A stretch of 36,994 bases of DNA from contig NZ_GL732486.1 in NCBI RefSeq assembly GCF_000187745.1, forward strand, positions 383,270 through 420,263, read 5' to 3'. The first letter of the stretch is position 1. Each line of letters begins with the position of its first letter. The notes under the pieces were generated by a model. The model made no database searches. It was given only the letters and a program-made list of their open reading frames with translations, and was not told the DNA's origin. The position numbers were made by a program, and so were the translations under genes. Shown piece by piece: positions 7,467 through 14,949 of the stretch. Origin of the DNA: Streptococcus sp. M334 (GTDB lineage Bacteria; Bacillota; Bacilli; Lactobacillales; Streptococcaceae).

Positions 7467-8552
7467 TCACAATTCTAAACATTGAGAGGATTGTCTTACT
7501 GGTTGGTACCCTAATGTCTCTTTTACAGTTTCAAGCATACATTGTAAATCTGCTTTCTTTTCTCTAAGAACATCATTCCAGTCTAGCTTCACTTTCCCAG
7601 ATTCATTATCAGGTAAATCCAGTAAAACAGGAAATCCTGATTGAGATAACTTATCAGAAAAATCTTTTCCAGCATCATCACAATCTACCGCAAGTGTCAA
7701 TAAATCAGGATGATTATCAAAATAGCTGGTGGTATCACGAATTGTATTGATTAGAGGCAATAATTTTGAAGGTATTACTGTATCTAAAAATTCCAATTTC
7801 TGATTTTCTTCAGCTATCAGTCGTAAAGTTTGATAAGCGACAACAGACCTTTTTAATCCCTCCATAGATACCAAACGAACATCTGATAGACTTTGTTGAT
7901 GAAGCTCGTAATAGCTCATTAAGTCGATGAACGATTCACAAAAGACTAGTCTATTGGGGTGACCGATATCAAAGGATATTCCAACATGTCCATGGCTTCC
8001 TTTTAGAATCGTTTTCAACCTCTCTCTTGGAAGAGAATGTTTCTTATAAATCCCTTGTAAGCTTGCTGCCTGCAGTTTATGACGATGATCAAAACTTTAA
8101 AAAACAATAACAGGTTCAACAGTTTCATTTGTTTTCCAACTAGCTTGTGCTATCAAACCTTGTTGAATCATCTTTTGTATGATTTCTTCTGAGATTCCTC
8201 TACATTCTGTTAAGTAATATCTGGCCAGACTACAGTTTGAATCTTCTATTCTCTTTAAAGGATAATTAAATGGTCTCTCTCTATTTTCTTGAACAGCTTC
8301 TTTTTGAAAAGGTTCTTCAGAAAGAAAAGCTAGAGTTTCTTTAAAGGAAAGTCCCTTAACAAGTCGAACAAAATCAATGACATCACCTTGAATATCTCTT
8401 GAAAACCATTTAAAAGTATTGGTATTCGAAAAAATCCGGAATGAATCGTGTTCAGGATGTTCATAGACACTGCTCGAAACTTGTTTAAAGGAGATACCTA
8501 AACGATTGGCTACATCAAGAATTGAAATTTGCTTACATTCTTCTATTTCCAT
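7467..8552 (-). pseudogene. Primase-like gene (CHC2/DUF3991 plus toprim) interrupted by an in-frame TAA
   Basis: One frame of 362 codons runs from the ATG at 8552 to the stop at 7467, broken by TAA at 8097-8099. The first part (151 residues) looks like the DUF3991/CHC2-type N-terminal half of element primases (ISILDVANRLGIS, then GDVIDFVRLVKGLSF). The second part carries the toprim-like half: RLVFCESFIDLMSYYE with the toprim Glu, and LTLAVDCDDAGKDF with the DxD-type acidic motif. The two parts are in the same frame and the residues between the TAA and the TTG at 8018 continue the protein (SFDHRHKLQAASLQG), so a single base change such as AAA to TAA explains the break. Intact proteins of this type are about 360 residues and probably prime DNA after transfer. 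Either the gene is dead here, or re-initiation at 8018 makes a separate toprim fragment. Confidence 0.8.
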
Positions 8553-8561
8553 GCAATATTA

Positions 8562-9203
8562 TCATTTTGTTGTAGTATTTGGCAATGATGGAACAGATGA
8601 GGATTCTTCCAAAGTTTTGGGAGTGGCCTTATCCAAATCATCTAACCCAGATTTCCAAACCTGCACTTGATTGACCAATAACTTACCTGGTAGTTTCGAA
8701 TAAGACAACTTAACCGTTCTGGTTTCTGTCTGATTGGTCTTTGATTGGTTGGCATTCTTTAAATCAGATACATAGGTTACATTATAAGAGACCATGGCAA
8801 TGGCTTGATTCGTAGTCTGATTGACAAAGATATCTGCTTTTTCAAAATGATAATCCAAAATATAGTCCTTATAAACTTGGTTCATGGCATCATTTTGACT
8901 TGACAATTCTTGAGAATAAGCCGATTCAGTCATATAAGGTTGAATACGTGTATTATTTTCTCCGAGCTTTTCTTTCGTATAGTACTGCGTCAAAAATTCT
9001 TTTACAGTATCCGATGACAAAATGCTGGCTTTATCTTCTGCTTGTTTGTCCTCTACAAGTTTAGCTGCAGCCAATTCGATTTCTTTGCGACTTTGTTTAG
9101 CAGTAGAATGTTGACCAGCAGTATATCCCATCATGAGAATAAAGCTAGTTGCGGCTACTGCTCCAACACTAATTAAGGCTTTAGTTTTGACTTTATTTAA
9201 CAT
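8562..9203 (-). CDS. Membrane-anchored VirB8/TcpC-like conjugation protein
   Basis: 213 residues from the ATG at 9203, chosen because AGAAGG lies six bases before it; a longer frame to 9239 has no ribosome binding site. A short basic N-terminus, one membrane segment at about residues 8-25 (ALISVGAVAATSFILMMGY), then an extracellular domain of about 130 residues resembling the NTF2-like fold of VirB8/TcpC proteins, and a Ser/Thr/Pro tail. Such proteins anchor the conjugation channel in the membrane. The family is judged from layout; sequence similarity is not obvious by eye. It is the last backbone gene before the RiPP island and ends 10 bases before the primase-like gene. Confidence 0.6.
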   Translation of the reverse strand: MLNKVKTKALISVGAVAATSFILMMGYTAGQHSTAKQSRKEIELAAAKLVEDKQAEDKASILSSDTVKEFLTQYYTKEKLGENNTRIQPYMTESAYSQELSSQNDAMNQVYKDYILDYHFEKADIFVNQTTNQAIAMVSYNVTYVSDLKNANQSKTNQTETRTVKLSYSKLPGKLLVNQVQVWKSGLDDLDKATPKTLEESSSVPSLPNTTTK

Positions 9204-9530
9204 CTTAGACCTTCTTTCTATAAAAACTAGGTCAAGCATACCAGATAAATCTTGAAAAAAGTATCACAATAGAAAAAGGACTCTACATTGAAAAAAGAAT
9301 CCTTAATTTTTTATAATACTATCAAATAATTGTCTCAAATTCACCGAGCTTACCACGGGAAAAACGAGGCCTGAGTAAAAAAAGCGCTCGGTATTTAGAC
9401 CCCCAAAAAACCGAAATGCGTTGAAAGCGTATGATCAGTTTTATCATGACTAGATAATAGATGATGAAAATCAGGAATATCCAAAATCATATTCTTATGA
9501 AAACTCTTTTGAACTTGTGAAAAGCTTATG
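9204..9530. other. Spacer at the left border of the RiPP island
   Basis: No gene found. It contains the terminator at 9272-9304 and, beyond it, a patch with a base composition unlike its surroundings at about 9343-9425 (runs of G and C, an ACCGAGC/GCTCGGT inverted repeat at 9343-9349 and 9386-9392, and a CCCCC run). Together with the composition change into the ABC gene, this looks like the junction where the cargo joined the backbone. Confidence 0.5.
9272..9304 (-). terminator. Probable terminator of the RiPP operon
   Basis: Minus-strand RNA pairs AAGGAUUC with GAGUCCUU (8 bp, one G-U) around a 13-base loop and continues into five U. It lies between the exporter gene and the next backbone gene, so it would separate the cargo transcript from the transfer genes. 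Confidence 0.6.
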
Positions 9531-11060
9531 TTAGTCATGTTTTAGAACTCTTTTCACGACAACCAACTCCCCATCCTTGATTTCCCAAATCTGATCAAAG
9601 CGTGATAGCATCTCTTCTTGACGGTGAAGTGTAAGGACGACAGCACTTGACAAGCTAAGTACCTTGTCTAATTCCTTTTGAAATTGGCTGGCATCCAAAG
9701 CAGAAAAAGGCTCATCCATGATAATTAGCGGACTATGACGATTTTTCTCCCGATTGAGATACATGTGCTGTTGCTGACCACCTGACAGGGACTGGGGTGG
9801 TATCTTTTCAAACTTTTCATCCCTAAAATTAGCCTCAAAAGTCTTGAAAATAGTGACATTATTTTCATAAGATGAGATAAAGGTGTGCTCCTGTTGCAAA
9901 ATCATACCAAATTTGCCCCAGAGTTGATGAACAGGGAGATGATCAAGTAAGATTTCACCTTGAAAATCCCGGTCAGTCCCGTTTAAAATGTTGAGCAGAC
10001 TACTCTTTCCAGAACCATTTTCGCCGATGAGGGCAATCTTGTCCCCCTTGCGAATTTCAACGTGAGGAATAGTCAAGCTAGACTCCCCCAGTCGCTTGGT
10101 GATATGGTTTAGCATCAGGCTCTCGAAAGACATCTGAGGCGCCTGAACAGCGGACGGACGGCTGACAATTGCTTGAAAACTTTGCACCACAGGTTTGACC
10201 GACTCCAGCATTTGCAAGTCGTATAGGATTTCCTGGATTGGCTCCGAAAAAGCAGTGATATAGCCAAAGCTAGCCACAACCTCAGGAATGCCCAACTGCT
10301 GAGTGGCAAGGGAGTAAGCGAGATAAGCGAAAAGGACAATGCTGATAAACTCAAAGGAAAGCCCTGTCAGCAGAATACCCATGATTTTGGTCAAACCGTA
10401 ACCCAAATACTTATCCTGCAAGGTATTGAGAGCATTTCGTTGCTGGTCCTGAAAGCCAGACAAGGTGACTTGATTGACCAGATGGTGTCCCTTGAGCAAA
10501 TCCTCCAAAGTACGATAGTAATTTCCCTGCTTTTCTAGATAAACCTGCCGATGTTGGGCGGTTAACTTCCCCACAATCTTGGGAATTTGAATACTGACAG
10601 CTGTCGAAACAAGCAAAATCAAAGCGACCAAAGGATTGATGGTGCGACTAATCACCACAGTGTAAATGAGAATCCTCAGAATTTGCTTGATAAAACTCAT
10701 AAGAGGTGGTAGGTAGTCCTTCTCCAAGGAATCTAGGTCGTTTGATTGATAGGAAATGTACTCTGCCACCGTTTTCTGCTTGAAATCGTGGTGCCTCAAC
10801 TCCAAAAGCGAATGAAATCAGTCATTTTTAAGATGAGTGGAAAAGAGAATTGCCTGCTTCCAATCCAAACGCATCTGGATATAGTTGCAACCCAGATAGC
10901 ACAACACCGCCAGGCAGTAGCCATACAAGGCAATTTGATAATGCCCCCTAACCAATTCCTGGGTGAAATAGGGTAGCAAGGCAGTGCAGACATTGGAAAT
11001 ACCACCAAAAACCAGATTAAAGAAAAGATACCAACGCAGCGGTTTAAGATAAATCTGCAT
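9531..11060 (-). pseudogene. RiPP ABC exporter (fused membrane and ATPase domains) with an in-frame TGA
   Basis: A single frame of 510 codons from ATG 11060 to stop 9531, interrupted by TGA at 10818-10820 after 80 codons. The first part has the first membrane helices (YLFFNLVFGGISNVCTALLP); the second part continues the membrane domain (LRILIYTVVISRTINPLVAL; FEFISIVLFAYLAYSLA) and the ATPase: Walker A GENGSGKSS, signature LSGGQQQ, Walker B PLIIMDEPFSALD, H-loop LTLHRQ. About 36 residues separate the Q-loop from the signature, fewer than the usual 55 or so, so the helical subdomain may be shortened. The gene overlaps the radical SAM gene upstream by 17 bases, pointing to export of the modified peptide. 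It is visibly GC-richer than the radical SAM genes. With the TGA the full protein is not made unless read through. Confidence 0.78.
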
Positions 11061-12069
11061 AGACTATACTCCTTGCTAAAGCTGTTTTTTTGCATATCGT
11101 AGAACAATTTCTACTGTCTCCCGATTCTGATAATGCAATACCAGGACATTGCGTACAATAATTAGAAATCGCACATGTACTACAATTCTTACTGTTTTTT
11201 AAAGTGTATTTTGCTATCTTATTGAAAGCCGATCTATTCCATATTTCTCTGATAGGGGTCAGATATATATTTCCAATACTCCTACTGTAAAGAGAACATG
11301 GTTGTACTGCTCCTAAACATGTTATATATAGTGATAACTGCACAGAACTACACGTTAAAAAATTTTCATTCTTATGAACAAAAGTAACACCATTTATTTC
11401 ATCTATTTTTTTCTGTATTGGAATTAGTTGTTTTAGAGTCAACGATTTCACTCTAACCTCATTTCCTATCGTACCTCTCCGTGGAACAATTTGGGTATCA
11501 ACCTTATATTTGAAATTATTTTTCTTACAAAAATCATATACTTTATCAATGGAGTTAATGTTTTGTAAAAATAGAGGTGTTTTTACTTCTACTAGAATAT
11601 CAAATTTCTTTAATAATTCTAGATTATGAAGACATCTTTCCAATGAACCTTTTTTATTGGTAATCTGATCGTGAATCTCTTTATCCATTGAGAATATTGT
11701 ACAAGAAATATAATCAATATATAAATCTGACAAAATTGCAATGCGTTGCTCATTCAACATTGACACATTTGAATAGATAATTACATTGAAAAACATTTCC
11801 CTAGCAATCTTAATATATTTCATAGCAAAAGGATGTGCAAACACTTCTCCTCCTGTAAAAACAATTTCAAATGTACCTAACTCTCGTAATTGAACTAAGA
11901 GATTTCTAAAAGTATCTAAATCAAATCCTTTCTGATTATATTCTGAAATGTAACAATGTTCACATCTCCAATTACAAAACGAAGTTATTTCAATCGTTAC
12001 TGAGTATAAATTACGATTTTCTCGGTATAATTTTATAACATCTGTTATATCTTTAATAGTTTCAGTCAT
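11044..12069 (-). CDS. Radical SAM/SPASM peptide-modifying enzyme 2
   Basis: 341 residues from ATG 12069; AGGAG precedes it by 11 bases and an ATG at 12111 has no ribosome binding site. Radical SAM cluster motif CNWRCEHC (Cys32, Cys36, Cys39), a GGE motif (FTGGEVF), and a C-terminal SPASM domain with cysteines including CSTC...YCTQC (296, 299, 305, 308) and two more (322, 326) to hold auxiliary iron-sulfur clusters. Such enzymes use S-adenosylmethionine radicals to cross-link or otherwise change residues in RiPP precursors. It is paralogous to the enzyme at 12385 (shared SCTxFSM..xIHDQIT..KGSL). It follows the precursor gene and overlaps the exporter gene. The bond it makes cannot be told from sequence. 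Confidence 0.9.
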   Translation of the reverse strand: MTETIKDITDVIKLYRENRNLYSVTIEITSFCNWRCEHCYISEYNQKGFDLDTFRNLLVQLRELGTFEIVFTGGEVFAHPFAMKYIKIAREMFFNVIIYSNVSMLNEQRIAILSDLYIDYISCTIFSMDKEIHDQITNKKGSLERCLHNLELLKKFDILVEVKTPLFLQNINSIDKVYDFCKKNNFKYKVDTQIVPRRGTIGNEVRVKSLTLKQLIPIQKKIDEINGVTFVHKNENFLTCSSVQLSLYITCLGAVQPCSLYSRSIGNIYLTPIREIWNRSAFNKIAKYTLKNSKNCSTCAISNYCTQCPGIALSESGDSRNCSTICKKTALARSIVYADLS

Positions 12070-12085
12070 GCATATCACAACTCCT

Positions 12086-12143
12086 AAAAAGGTAAGCAAA
12101 GAACGATACAAGTTAAAATTATTTAATCATCCTTTGCATTACC
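12086..12143 (-). terminator. Intra-operon attenuator hairpin after the precursor gene
   Basis: On the minus strand GGTAATGCAAAG pairs with CTTTGCTTACC (11 bp with one bulged T) around a 30-base loop, then TTTTTA. It lies 27 bases past the precursor stop, and the AGGAG of radical SAM gene 2 comes directly after the T-run. A partial terminator here would give more precursor than enzyme, as is common in peptide operons. Confidence 0.65.
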
Positions 12144-12169
12144 TTTAGCAACATCTAATCAAAAGTTGA

Positions 12170-12295
12170 TTAGTTACTACTTGTGTCAACAACAATATGA
12201 GAACTTCCACCACTACATAGTGCTGACTTTCTACTACTGATAACAACTGTTGGTGCTTTAACAACCAATTGTGGTTTTTTGAAAACTTTAGTCAT
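12170..12295 (-). CDS. RiPP precursor peptide, 41 residues, one cysteine
   Basis: Small gene between the two radical SAM genes. Starts MTKVFKKPQL, ends HIVVDTSSN; the only cysteine is Cys27 in SALCSGGSS, in the C-terminal half. The first 24 residues or so are basic and Val/Pro-rich and would be the leader bound by the PqqD-like protein; the Ser/Gly-rich remainder would be the core. Start supported by AAAGGAGAGAGGG just before the ATG, much better than the sites of the enzymes around it. One Cys allows at most one Cys-derived thioether, so the second radical SAM enzyme probably makes another change. I know no named peptide with this sequence. No cleavage site is certain, and there is no GG-type processing motif at the expected border. 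Confidence 0.85.
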   Translation of the reverse strand: MTKVFKKPQLVVKAPTVVISSRKSALCSGGSSHIVVDTSSN

Positions 12296-12384
12296 GAACC
12301 CTCTCTCCTTTCCCATCATGTAGTACTTATATGCCTCTCTCCAGAGGAATTAAAAATAACACTTCATATCTCTCTAACTAAAAA

Positions 12385-13434
12385 TTAACAATAAAAATTC
12401 GTTATACCAATGCCAGAATAATAGTCTTGATTAACATACCTTGCTCTAGCTACTTGACGCTCAGATTTTAAACATCCCCAAAGAGATTTATCCTCAAGTA
12501 ATGCTATACCACTACATCTATTGCAATACTTATTAAGTGGGCAACTTGGGCACTTTTCCAATTCGCTAAATTTCTTATTTTGAATCTCGTGTAAAGTAGT
12601 AGAATTTAACCAAATATCCTTGATGGAAGTGTTTAATATATTTCCAATAGGCATGTTTAAATTATTACATGCTAAAAAATTTCCATTTGATTCAATAGTA
12701 CAACTGTATCTTGTTGCATTACAGACATACATACTTGAATTATTTTCGAAACATCTAAAATTTCTAATTGTGTCTATTTTTACTATATTCTCATTTAAGA
12801 ACTGATCACTCACACGAAATATAGACGGGGTGGCATTACCATCAGTTTTATAAAAGATATTCGTTGTAGCTAAATGCTTAAAATTCATATTTTTACAAAA
12901 CTCTGACACTTCATCAATACAATTTTGGTTGGTAGTAAGAATAATCTGTTTAACTTCCACTGGTATATCGTATTCTTTTAATAAATTCAAATTGGCTACC
13001 GTTTTCTTCAGTGAACCTTTAACTGAAGTTATTTGATCATGGATATTTTCATTCATTGAAAACACCGTACATGATACTTGAGAAATATTCAATTCAGCTA
13101 ACGCCTTAATTATCTCCTCATTCAACAATGAAACATTCGTAAACAATTTAACATCAAAGAACATCTCTCTAGCATCTCTAATAATTTCCAATGTATCTGG
13201 TCGTGTAAATATCTCACCACCTGTAAAGAGCAATTCAAACGTCCCCATCTCTCTCAAATCCTGAAACAATTCATAAAGACATTCTCTTGAAATCCCCTTA
13301 GTGACATACGAAGGAAGATAACAATGCTTACACCGCCAATTACACCTTGTTGTTAATTCTATAGTAACAGATAGTAATGTTTTGTTTTTTGAAGCTAAAG
13401 CGTATATATCATTATCATAGAATTCAGAGTTCAT
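12385..13434 (-). CDS. Radical SAM/SPASM peptide-modifying enzyme 1
   Basis: 349 residues. Radical SAM motif CNWRCKHC (Cys31, Cys35, Cys38), GGE at 72-74 (FTGGEIF), and a SPASM domain with cysteines at 238, 245, 256, then CPSC...YCNRC (295, 298, 304, 307) and Cys321. It is a paralogue of the enzyme at 11044, and the pair flanks the precursor gene. The ATG overlaps the stop of the PqqD-like gene by 11 bases and has only a weak ribosome binding site, so translation is coupled to that gene. Acts in the cytoplasm on the precursor bound through the recognition protein. The C-terminus ends in FYC, an extra cysteine not in the paralogue. Confidence 0.9.
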   Translation of the reverse strand: MNSEFYDNDIYALASKNKTLLSVTIELTTRCNWRCKHCYLPSYVTKGISRECLYELFQDLREMGTFELLFTGGEIFTRPDTLEIIRDAREMFFDVKLFTNVSLLNEEIIKALAELNISQVSCTVFSMNENIHDQITSVKGSLKKTVANLNLLKEYDIPVEVKQIILTTNQNCIDEVSEFCKNMNFKHLATTNIFYKTDGNATPSIFRVSDQFLNENIVKIDTIRNFRCFENNSSMYVCNATRYSCTIESNGNFLACNNLNMPIGNILNTSIKDIWLNSTTLHEIQNKKFSELEKCPSCPLNKYCNRCSGIALLEDKSLWGCLKSERQVARARYVNQDYYSGIGITNFYC

Positions 13435-13765
13435 AAATTAGTCCATTCTCTAAGAGTTCTAGTACAAACTCATCTACCAGTGACTTAATTTCAGAAATGT
13501 CACAGCCATATATTTCAGAAAGGCTTAGTAAAACTTGATTATAAGTCCTCTGCTTGGAAAAAGAAAGCCAAATATCTTTTGAGGAATCTTCCAGTAAAAA
13601 CATTTTATTTATCTGTTTATCCAAAATATAAACTACCCCTGTCGTTGGCTCCATTTGCCAGGCCAACTGTTTCGAATAATAATACCTCATTGATAATTCT
13701 GAATCTGCTGTACTAATTGCTGTTAGTTCAGTTTCCATCAATTCATATTTCTCTAAACTAGCCAT
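13424..13765 (-). CDS. PqqD-like RiPP recognition element protein
   Basis: 113 residues. The second half matches the PqqD/RRE winged-helix pattern: GVVYILDKQINKMFLLEDSS forms the beta hairpin, then a helix with DIWLSF, and a final helix ending LLENGLIYEL. Free-standing RREs bind the leader of the precursor and present it to the modifying enzymes. The first 35 residues or so are an extension not usual for PqqD. AGAAGGG six bases before the ATG. First gene of the biosynthetic operon, 97 bases after the end of rgg, with its own promoter containing the same blocks as the shp promoter (13815-13850). PQQ synthesis itself is excluded because no other pqq gene is present. Confidence 0.85.
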   Translation of the reverse strand: MASLEKYELMETELTAISTADSELSMRYYYSKQLAWQMEPTTGVVYILDKQINKMFLLEDSSKDIWLSFSKQRTYNQVLLSLSEIYGCDISEIKSLVDEFVLELLENGLIYEL

Positions 13766-13814
13766 GACTATCCCTTCTTTGCTTTAAATTATATTTGTAA
13801 GCTTACGAGCATAG

Positions 13815-13850
13815 TTTATCACTTTATAAATCTAATTCTATTTTGTCCCA
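13815..13850 (-). promoter_or_regulatory. Predicted Rgg-controlled promoter of the biosynthetic operon
   Basis: Minus strand: TGGGACA (13850-13844), 21 bases, then GTGATAAA (13822-13815) followed by CTATG. The same blocks occur before shp with 23 bases between. A TATAAT-like -10 follows before the ATG at 13765. Shared, spaced blocks in only these two promoters suggest the Rgg binding site. Confidence 0.65.
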
Positions 13851-13861
13851 AATCTGCACTT

Positions 13862-14734
13862 TCATTTATCATCTGATAAAGGTGCTAATATTTTAATTAA
13901 ATGCTCCTCATATCTTTCTGCAAGTTTCTCACATTCTGCTGCGCGCATAAATCCAATTACTTTTCTCATTTTTAGGATTGATTTTGTTGTCTGTTCTTTT
14001 TTAAATTCATAAAAAGAGCGTGCATATGTAAAAATCAACCGTTCATAAATTTCGGATTCATCAAAATAAAAATGCGAAATTTGTTTTTCAAAATATTTTG
14101 CATCCGTTAGATAATCTCTTTCAATACAAATGATAAAAGCATTTAGAGCCATACTAGCGATTACTCTTCTATAACTAGGTATGTCATGATAAAACTCAGT
14201 TCTATGTAACATCTCTTTAGATAATAATAGAAATGTTTCATGATTGAAAATATACATGATATTTCCAAATAATAAAATTTCAAACATTCCCCAATAATCA
14301 ACACTAAATAAGTAATCGGTTATTCTGTTTATATCCGTATCGCTGAAATATTCTTCGTTAGAAAGTTCTTGTAATTTTATTTTTAAAAAAATAATTTCGA
14401 TTGTTGAAAAAATAGATAAATCATCATTTTCCATGAGTTTAATCAACATTTTATGTAATTTAGCCACGTTTCTCTTAAGGAAACACTGCTTAACTTCATC
14501 TATAAGTTGATAAAAGTGATCTCTTTTAAAATCATTAGCTGCAAACATAAATTCCTTGATGGGAACATTTATCTGTTCAAGAGCCAACAAAAATTTTGTT
14601 ATCGTTAAATCTGTCTCCCCCTTTTCAAACCTAGACAGCTGTGAACGTGATATTCCTTTGTGCTCAATCTCTCTAAGAGTAATTTTTCTTGATTCTCTAA
14701 ATAATTTATATATTTCTCCAAATTTTTTTAACAT
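13862..14734 (-). CDS. rgg: Rgg-family pheromone-responsive transcription regulator
   Basis: 290 residues from ATG 14734, chosen for GGAGG six bases upstream; a frame from 14764 has no ribosome binding site. N-terminal XRE helix-turn-helix at about 5-60 (GEIYKLFRESRKITLREIE, then SRSQLSRFEKGETDLT), followed by a long all-helical TPR-like domain of about 220 residues that binds the peptide pheromone. Rgg proteins import-sense SHP peptides and switch on the shp gene and neighbouring targets. Divergent from shp with 121 bases between starts, the arrangement of many Rgg/SHP pairs. Same strand as and upstream of the RiPP operon, with a separate promoter between them. Confidence 0.92.
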   Translation of the reverse strand: MLKKFGEIYKLFRESRKITLREIEHKGISRSQLSRFEKGETDLTITKFLLALEQINVPIKEFMFAANDFKRDHFYQLIDEVKQCFLKRNVAKLHKMLIKLMENDDLSIFSTIEIIFLKIKLQELSNEEYFSDTDINRITDYLFSVDYWGMFEILLFGNIMYIFNHETFLLLSKEMLHRTEFYHDIPSYRRVIASMALNAFIICIERDYLTDAKYFEKQISHFYFDESEIYERLIFTYARSFYEFKKEQTTKSILKMRKVIGFMRAAECEKLAERYEEHLIKILAPLSDDK

Positions 14735-14756
14735 CCTATACCTCCATGAGCAAATA

Positions 14757-14794
14757 TGGGACAAATCTCAAATAAAATCTATCCATGTGATAAA
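14757..14794 (+). promoter_or_regulatory. Predicted Rgg-controlled promoter of shp
   Basis: Plus strand: TGGGACA (14757-14763), 23 bases, then GTGATAAA (14787-14794) and ATATG. Matches the block pair in front of the RiPP operon. Downstream TATACC/CATAAT sequences (14808-14817) are candidate -10 boxes. The block lies just upstream of the rgg start, so Rgg bound here might also affect its own gene. Confidence 0.65.
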
Positions 14795-14855
14795 ATATGA
14801 CTAGATTATACCATAATAATTAAAATTTTTATTAATTTATTAAAGGAGGTTTCAC

Positions 14856-14921
14856 ATGAATATTCCCAAAAGAAGATTCATAATGATTTTACTTGAAATC
14901 ATCATTATCATCGCCTTATAA
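14856..14921 (+). CDS. shp: SHP pheromone precursor, 21 residues
   Basis: Short hydrophobic peptide: basic N-terminus (MNIPKRRF) then a hydrophobic C-terminal part LLEIIIIIAL with the acidic residue followed by isoleucines that marks SHP pheromones. Perfect AAAGGAGG six bases before the ATG. SHPs are exported, cut (Eep is the known protease), taken back by the oligopeptide permease and bound by Rgg. The mature form is probably the last 8-9 residues starting at or near Glu14. The end Ala-Leu differs from the Gly endings I recall for most SHPs, so the signal is likely specific to its own Rgg. Divergent from rgg; terminator follows. Confidence 0.88.
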   Translation: MNIPKRRFIMILLEIIIIIAL

Positions 14922-14949
14922 TTACAATTCTGTAATTTAGCCCCTATAT

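Noticed and set aside
8097..8099. Stop codons in the primase and exporter genes as coding for selenocysteine or pyrrolysine
   Set aside because: One is TAA, and neither is followed by a convincing recoding hairpin; different stop codons in two decaying genes are better explained by mutation.
10796..11107. 103-codon minus-strand ORF over the start of the exporter
   Set aside because: It is in another frame than the exporter, has no ribosome binding site, and overlaps the good membrane helix sequence of the real frame and the end of the radical SAM gene.
12620..12805. Plus-strand ORF inside radical SAM gene 1
   Set aside because: Antisense to the SPASM domain, no ribosome binding site; a shadow of the AT-rich coding sequence.
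13424..13765. Possible PQQ biosynthesis because of the PqqD-like protein
   Set aside because: No PqqA-type Glu/Tyr peptide, PqqB, PqqC or PqqE homologue; two paralogous SPASM enzymes with a Cys peptide fit a RiPP locus instead.
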